Positions 15,658 through 18,869 of a DNA stretch of 18,869 nt are shown here, one piece after another; position 1 is the stretch's first letter; each line of letters begins with the position of its first letter. The notes under the pieces are model-generated. The model did not search any database, was not told where the DNA came from, and saw nothing but the letters and a program-made list of their open reading frames with translations. This DNA comes from Candidatus Latescibacterota bacterium (GTDB lineage: Bacteria; Latescibacterota; 4484-107; B68-G9). A program made the position numbers and the translations under genes. The stretch is taken from NCBI GenBank assembly GCA_012962735.1, contig DTXA01000049.1, forward strand, positions 1-18,869. Reading direction: 5' to 3'.

Positions 15658-16764
15658 CTAGGCCTCCTTCGTCAGGGGACGGTGCTTTTCATCGAAGGGG
15701 ACCTCATCTCCTGGGTACATCCTTCTGTAGAACTTTACCTTATCCGCCTCCTCCGGCGACTCCTCCTTCAAGATGTAAAACTCCTCCTCCCGGATCTCCC
15801 TCCCTCGATAGATGATAGGCCCCTGTTTCTCCGGGTCCAACAGGAAGTAGTCCCTCTCGCTGACCTGGAGGGTATCCTCCTCTCCAGGTGCCAGGACCCT
15901 GTAGTAGATCATCGGGGAGTCGTCGGTACCGCTCCGAGTGCGCACCAGAATGCGGGATTTATATGGGTTCCCGTCCTGCTTTTGCTCCCACCATATCTTC
16001 CCCCAGACCCCCAACTCCTGCCCCGTAAGTTTCTTCACATCTATGACGTTCGACTCGTAGGCGGCCTCCGGCACGTACCCCCTTCCGTACACCTCCACCT
16101 CGTCGATCTCCCAACCCCTTGGCTTGAGGGACACTATCTGGATAAACCTCACATACTGCAGAGGAATACGGACTTGCACGTCCCAAGACTCCAAGGTATC
16201 CGGGGCTATCTCGTCCCAATTGTCCACCCGGCGGACAATGCGATATATGGGCCGCCCTTCCACCATGTTCTCCGGAGACCCATCGTTGAGGGAAAGCTCG
16301 AACGCCTTCAAAGCGTATTCCTGAAACGGGAACTTCTCCGAATGTCGAGGGTAAAACCTTATCCGATCCACCCCGAACCTGGCGCCTAAGTCTATCTGGA
16401 TTATAAACCCCACGGGTTTTAAGAGCCTTTTCCATGCTTCGAAGGCAACATCGTGGTCCCCGGTGACTATCCCCTTCAACCTTCTATCGTACTCGTCCCA
16501 CTTTATGGAGAAAGTCGTAGGCTGTGTGTTCGGCGAAATTACCTTCCCCCCGCGCTTGTAGGTCCCCAAGGCGATGTTCTCCGTCGGGTCCACCTGCTTG
16601 ACCCATATCCAACCCGGGTGCTTATCGAAATCTATCACCCCTCCCGGGGCGTACCCAACTTCCTCCCAACTGTGTTTCTCCCCCCCCAGTACATAAGTCC
16701 AAAGCTTGCCATGGGCAGGCGGGCTTATAAACGACATACAAAGGAACATCAAGAGGTGTCTCAT
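15658..16764 (-). CDS. N-terminal half of secreted discoidin/FlgD protein (paralog B), ending at an in-frame amber codon
   Basis: 368 residues to the TAG at 15658-15660. Signal peptide 1-19 (MRHLLMFLCM start, cut after AHG), then LWTYVLGGEKHSWEEVGY, which matches the mature N-terminus of paralog A (VYKYTLGGKGGDPWEEAAY). A discoidin domain spans about 62-227 (NIALGTYKRGGKV, IIQIDLGARFGVDRIRFY, LSLNDGS, YVRFIQIV, DEVEVYGRGYVP). The shared module begins with RTRSGTDD (275-282) and two copies of a YYR...EVPFD...EYY-type unit; the second is cut by the amber where paralogs A and C both have Tyr. I place the start at ATG 16764, since AAGGGG lies 8 nt upstream; GTG 16773 is possible but poorly spaced. 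It begins 13 nt after the lipoprotein gene. As a full-length protein it would be a surface protein like A; the truncated form lacks the FlgD-like domain. Confidence 0.75.
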   Translation of the reverse strand: MRHLLMFLCMSFISPPAHGKLWTYVLGGEKHSWEEVGYAPGGVIDFDKHPGWIWVKQVDPTENIALGTYKRGGKVISPNTQPTTFSIKWDEYDRRLKGIVTGDHDVAFEAWKRLLKPVGFIIQIDLGARFGVDRIRFYPRHSEKFPFQEYALKAFELSLNDGSPENMVEGRPIYRIVRRVDNWDEIAPDTLESWDVQVRIPLQYVRFIQIVSLKPRGWEIDEVEVYGRGYVPEAAYESNVIDVKKLTGQELGVWGKIWWEQKQDGNPYKSRILVRTRSGTDDSPMIYYRVLAPGEEDTLQVSERDYFLLDPEKQGPIIYRGREIREEEFYILKEESPEEADKVKFYRRMYPGDEVPFDEKHRPLTKEA

Positions 16765-16777
16765 CTCCCCCACCCCT

Positions 16778-17521
16778 TCACTTAGACCCGGCCAGCTCGA
16801 TGCGGCCGTCCGGATACATCTTGCCTATATCCCTCCGGAACCGGAACGCAACGTCCATCGTCTCTATGGGTTCGTCCTTATAGTCGAACCGCAACACCAT
16901 ATCCTTCACCCATACCGTGATCTTATCCACATCCGGGTGCAGGGCCGGGAAGACCACGTACCCCTCCTGCTCCTGTCCGCTGAATATGGGGTCTCCGGGA
17001 TACAAGGTTCGCTTCAGGATATCCTTGCGGGCCTCAAACCTGTCGTACTCGTTCCCAGCATATGCCACCGCATATGTCCTGTAGTAAAGGGTCAACTGTT
17101 CGAGGCTGAGCGCCCAGTACTCCCTTCCGTTGTCCGCGACGATGATCGTTTTGGTGGGATCTAACAACACCTTCGGATACGTGTAGTTCTTCACCTTAAG
17201 CCGGAATACCGTAAACCGTTGGGGTGTGATACCCAGGTCCCAGTATTTAGAATCCCCATAAGTATAAGGGTTCGTAGCCTTCGGTCCTCCCTTGGAGGCA
17301 CTGGCGAACTGTCGGTTCAGCTCCTCGTCTGTCATGGGCCGCAGGGAAACTTCTAAACGTTCCTTGGTGAAAGTCACCGTCCCATCGTCGTAAACCGCCA
17401 TCCCCGTTATGACTTGCTCCGACTCCCCGACGGGTTTCAAGGGCCCGGCGTAGTAATAATACCCATACCCACATCCCACCACAACCATCGCCAACGTCGC
17501 CCAAATCCAAAACCATTTCAT
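16778..17521 (-). CDS. Predicted lipoprotein, function unknown
   Basis: 247 residues. The N-terminus MKWFWIWATLAMVVVGC has a positive residue, a hydrophobic stretch and a lipobox V14-V15-G16-C17, so the mature protein should be lipidated at C17 and held in the periplasm or outer membrane. The tyrosine-rich GYGYYYYAG follows. The rest is predicted beta-rich: FTVFRLKVKNYTYPKVLL and IIVADNGREYWALSLEQL resemble small Ig- or telokin-like lipoprotein domains, and YVVFPALHPDVDKITVWV with VAFRFRRDIGKMYPDG closes the protein. I cannot assign a named family. The ATG is preceded by GAGGGGG at 6 nt. The ribosome site directly follows the T-tract of the upstream terminator, and no own promoter is seen, so expression may depend on read-through. 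Paralog B follows after a 13 nt gap. Confidence 0.75.
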   Translation of the reverse strand: MKWFWIWATLAMVVVGCGYGYYYYAGPLKPVGESEQVITGMAVYDDGTVTFTKERLEVSLRPMTDEELNRQFASASKGGPKATNPYTYGDSKYWDLGITPQRFTVFRLKVKNYTYPKVLLDPTKTIIVADNGREYWALSLEQLTLYYRTYAVAYAGNEYDRFEARKDILKRTLYPGDPIFSGQEQEGYVVFPALHPDVDKITVWVKDMVLRFDYKDEPIETMDVAFRFRRDIGKMYPDGRIELAGSK

Positions 17522-17536
17522 AGGCGACCCCCTCTT

Positions 17537-17571
17537 AAAAAATTGGGGGGGTATCTCAAGGATACCCCCCC
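17537..17571 (-). terminator. Strong intrinsic terminator between the CBM9-like gene and the lipoprotein gene
   Basis: A perfect 11 bp stem: GGGGGGGTATC (17545-17555) and GATACCCCCCC (17561-17571) with a 5 nt loop. On the minus strand it is followed by AATTTTTTAA. It starts 12 nt after the stop codon at 17584. Since the downstream genes show no other promoter, it may act as a partial terminator that lowers their expression or protects the mRNA end of the first gene. Confidence 0.9.
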
Positions 17572-17583
17572 TGTGATTCTGGC

Positions 17584-18477
17584 TTACTCGAAGCTGGCCT
17601 TGATCCGACCCCAGGTGTCGGACTCCACCGCCAGACCAGGCTCTAACGGCGCCACCAGGAAGTCGCAGAGCCGTTCCGCGAACTTAAAGGTCGCGTCCTG
17701 ATGGCTAACCGTCCAGAAAGCATGATACTGCTTAGGGTTCTCAGGATCGTCGAAATCCCCATACGAGAACTGCAACCCTACTATCTCACCCTCTTTGAAC
17801 TTATGCTCAGTGCTCTGGTCCGGACCGTAGTAGATCATCTCGTCCCAAGTGGTCATCCGGACCTCGTAGGTGGTGGTCCCAGGGCCGTTCAAAGTGCCGT
17901 CGAACGTAAACCCAGCCTCCCAGTACGGAGCCTCGGTCGTCCAAGTAGCGTAGTCGAACGACACAGCATATACCCCATCAGCCTGGGGATAGGCACAGGC
18001 ATACTGCTGAGCCTGACGGCCCTCTGCCAGCTTCCTCTCCTCCTCGTCGGGAATCTGCTCTGCAGTCCACCCCTTATACTGCCCACCAGAGTGGTCCATA
18101 TCGGTCATGATCTCAAAGTCGTCCTGCCGCCACATCAGCGTGATCTCACCGCTGGGACGGGGCACCAGGTGGACGTTATCGTAGGTCCAGCTGGCAACAT
18201 ACAGCTTGTTGTCGGACTTATTCCACCCCAACGCCAGCCAGCAGTTGAAATCGTTGTAATCCGGCTCCGTCATACCGGCCAACCGCTCACCCATCAGGTC
18301 GACCGGAATCCGGTAAGCCTCAGGAACAACGTCCCAATCGCTCAGGTCACCATCGATGGTGGGCCTCAAATTGTCCGGAAACTGAAAAATCGGATACGTC
18401 ACCCCTTCGGGGAAGTGGGCAAACGCCAACCCACAGAGACCTAATACCAACGCTGTTGCGAGGACTACCTGCTTCAT
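17584..18477 (-). CDS. Secreted CBM9/DOMON-like beta-sandwich protein, probably highly expressed
   Basis: 297 residues with a clear signal peptide (MKQVVLATALVLGLCGLAFA, cut before HFPEG). The mature start contains PTIDGDLSDWDVVPEAYRI, the hallmark opening of CBM9-type and related DOMON-like sugar- or heme-binding beta-sandwiches. It is followed by family-like strands CWLALGWNKSDNKLYVASW, a WRQDDFEIMTDMDHSGGQY strand-loop and TYEVRMTTWDEM. It is a single domain with no membrane anchor or sorting tail, so it is periplasmic, secreted or surface-associated by binding. Ligand unknown; carbohydrate is likeliest by family. Expression signals are the best in the window: consensus promoter, an extra GAAAGGAGG in the leader, ribosome site GGGAGGGAGG 5 nt before ATG, and a strong terminator behind. 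It heads the minus-strand envelope gene block and could be its most abundant product. Confidence 0.85.
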   Translation of the reverse strand: MKQVVLATALVLGLCGLAFAHFPEGVTYPIFQFPDNLRPTIDGDLSDWDVVPEAYRIPVDLMGERLAGMTEPDYNDFNCWLALGWNKSDNKLYVASWTYDNVHLVPRPSGEITLMWRQDDFEIMTDMDHSGGQYKGWTAEQIPDEEERKLAEGRQAQQYACAYPQADGVYAVSFDYATWTTEAPYWEAGFTFDGTLNGPGTTTYEVRMTTWDEMIYYGPDQSTEHKFKEGEIVGLQFSYGDFDDPENPKQYHAFWTVSHQDATFKFAERLCDFLVAPLEPGLAVESDTWGRIKASFE

Positions 18478-18530
18478 GACAACCTCCCTCCCTTTTCCTT
18501 ACGTGAATACACCAACGCTCCTATAGACAT
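18474..18530 (-). CDS. Possible 18-codon leader ORF overlapping the start of the CBM9-like gene
   Basis: Within the leader an ATG at 18528-18530 opens a frame MSIGALVYSRKEKGRRLS that ends in a TGA overlapping the ATG of the main gene (ATGA), an arrangement used for translational coupling. Its own ribosome site is poor (AGAGG abuts the ATG). The frame contains the ribosome site of the main gene, so it may be fortuitous. Confidence 0.2.
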   Translation of the reverse strand: MSIGALVYSRKEKGGRLS

Positions 18531-18563
18531 ACCTCTACGACCTTACCGTAAAATTCCTAATCA

Positions 18564-18572
18564 CCTCCTTTC
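18564..18572 (-). promoter_or_regulatory. Untranslated Shine-Dalgarno-like element in the leader (STAB-SD-like)
   Basis: The minus strand reads GAAAGGAGG followed by TGATT, nearly a full complement of the 16S rRNA 3' end. It lies about 17 nt from the predicted mRNA 5' end and 86 nt before the CBM9-like ATG. No ATG or TTG follows at normal spacing. The nonamer is identical to the STAB-SD known from Bacillus cry3A, where ribosome binding near the 5' end stabilises the message. A short GTG frame (nine codons) overlapping the element is the alternative. Confidence 0.5.
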
Positions 18573-18595
18573 CCTTGGATATATTGCCGGAATAT

Positions 18596-18624
18596 AATAT
18601 ACCAAAATGGTAATAATTTGTCAA
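18596..18624 (-). promoter_or_regulatory. Consensus sigma70-type promoter of the envelope gene block
   Basis: On the minus strand a perfect -35 TTGACA (18619-18624) is followed by a 17 nt spacer and TATATT (18596-18601), five of six to the -10 consensus. Surrounding sequence is AT-rich. Transcription would start near 18589, giving a leader of about 112 nt before the CBM9-like gene. It is the best promoter in the window. Confidence 0.8.
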
Positions 18625-18869
18625 GGGCTTTTTGCTCCGTTGCAAAACCTGTCTTTCACTCCCCACTTAGAGTTTTTCCTCTTAAGGAAGTCCAAGAACA
18701 CACCATCGGAGCCTGGACCTCTCCCATGGCCTGCGGCAGGGATCATTTGGGACTTTTCCCCCTTCCTCCAGGAACGATACCTCTTTCCAGTTCTGGAGTA
18801 ACAAGCACTCTATTGGCTCTCACTGAAGCCTGTGGTGTCTTCCTGAATAGAAAGGAGCTTGAGGACATC
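18625..18869. other. Right-edge region without a supported gene
   Basis: 245 nt of lower G+C than the neighbouring genes. One plus-strand frame is open from 18561 to the window end, with an ATG at 18726 (MACGRDHLGLFPLPPG...), and a 41-codon minus frame starts at 18868. Neither has a convincing ribosome site or a recognisable family. No terminator, repeat or RNA gene was seen. Confidence 0.4.

Noticed and set aside
15658..15660. TAG read as an amino acid throughout the genome (recoding)
   Set aside because: pyrB ends in tandem TAG and paralog C ends in TAG at the expected domain end, so TAG works as a stop here.
18559..18576. Plus-strand similarity to the 16S rRNA 3' end (AATCACCTCCTTTC)
   Set aside because: No 16S sequence precedes it; the match is explained by a Shine-Dalgarno-like element on the minus strand.
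1..18869. CRISPR arrays, tRNA or rRNA genes, insertion sequences
   Set aside because: No regular spaced repeats, tRNA-like cloverleaf or transposase motifs were recognised on reading.

Overview
The window looks like a chromosomal segment of a Gram-negative-type (diderm) bacterium, probably thermophilic and from a poorly cultured lineage. Most genes in the right three quarters carry signal peptides, one is a predicted lipoprotein, and one reads like an outer-membrane beta-barrel. G+C is fairly high, yet Ile ATA and Arg AGG codons are common, a codon pattern often seen in thermophiles. Secreted proteins that combine discoidin (F5/8 type C) domains with a C-terminal FlgD-like Ig domain are typical of FCB-related candidate phyla. 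No rRNA or marker gene is present, so the placement is inference.

Left part, mainly plus strand (1-4525). A 5'-truncated alpha/beta hydrolase is followed at 16 nt by a methyltetrahydrofolate:corrinoid methyltransferase (AcsE/MeTr family). Next comes a ~450 nt stretch without an intact gene. Read on the minus strand, it holds the frameshifted, truncated remains of a discoidin/FlgD-type surface protein gene. Then come pyrB and pyrC (aspartate carbamoyltransferase and dihydroorotase), consecutive steps of UMP synthesis, 19 nt apart. The best promoter candidate for pyrB lies at the edge of the gene remnant.

Right part, all minus strand (18624 down to 4699). This is a seven-locus cell-envelope island. 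In transcription order it contains: a consensus sigma70-type promoter; a leader with a non-translated GAAAGGAGG element; an abundant-looking secreted CBM9/DOMON-like protein; a strong intrinsic terminator; a lipoprotein; discoidin/FlgD paralog B, split by one in-frame amber codon; the larger paralog C with two discoidin domains; a predicted ~880-residue outer-membrane beta-barrel; a second intrinsic terminator; a GT-C (GT39/PMT-like) membrane glycosyltransferase with eight C-terminal TPRs; and discoidin/FlgD paralog A. Gaps are mostly 4-60 nt.

Possible joint role (inference): the three paralogs share an unrecognised module between the discoidin and FlgD-like domains and end in V-V-Y/F, so they look like one family of surface proteins exported and anchored together. 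The beta-barrel and lipoprotein could provide the outer-membrane part. The glycosyltransferase has the layout of eukaryotic TMTC O-mannosyltransferases (GT-C membrane domain plus TPRs) and could glycosylate the Ig-like surface proteins. I regard this island, the extra paralog remnant near pyrB and the amber-split paralog as the most interesting content of the window.
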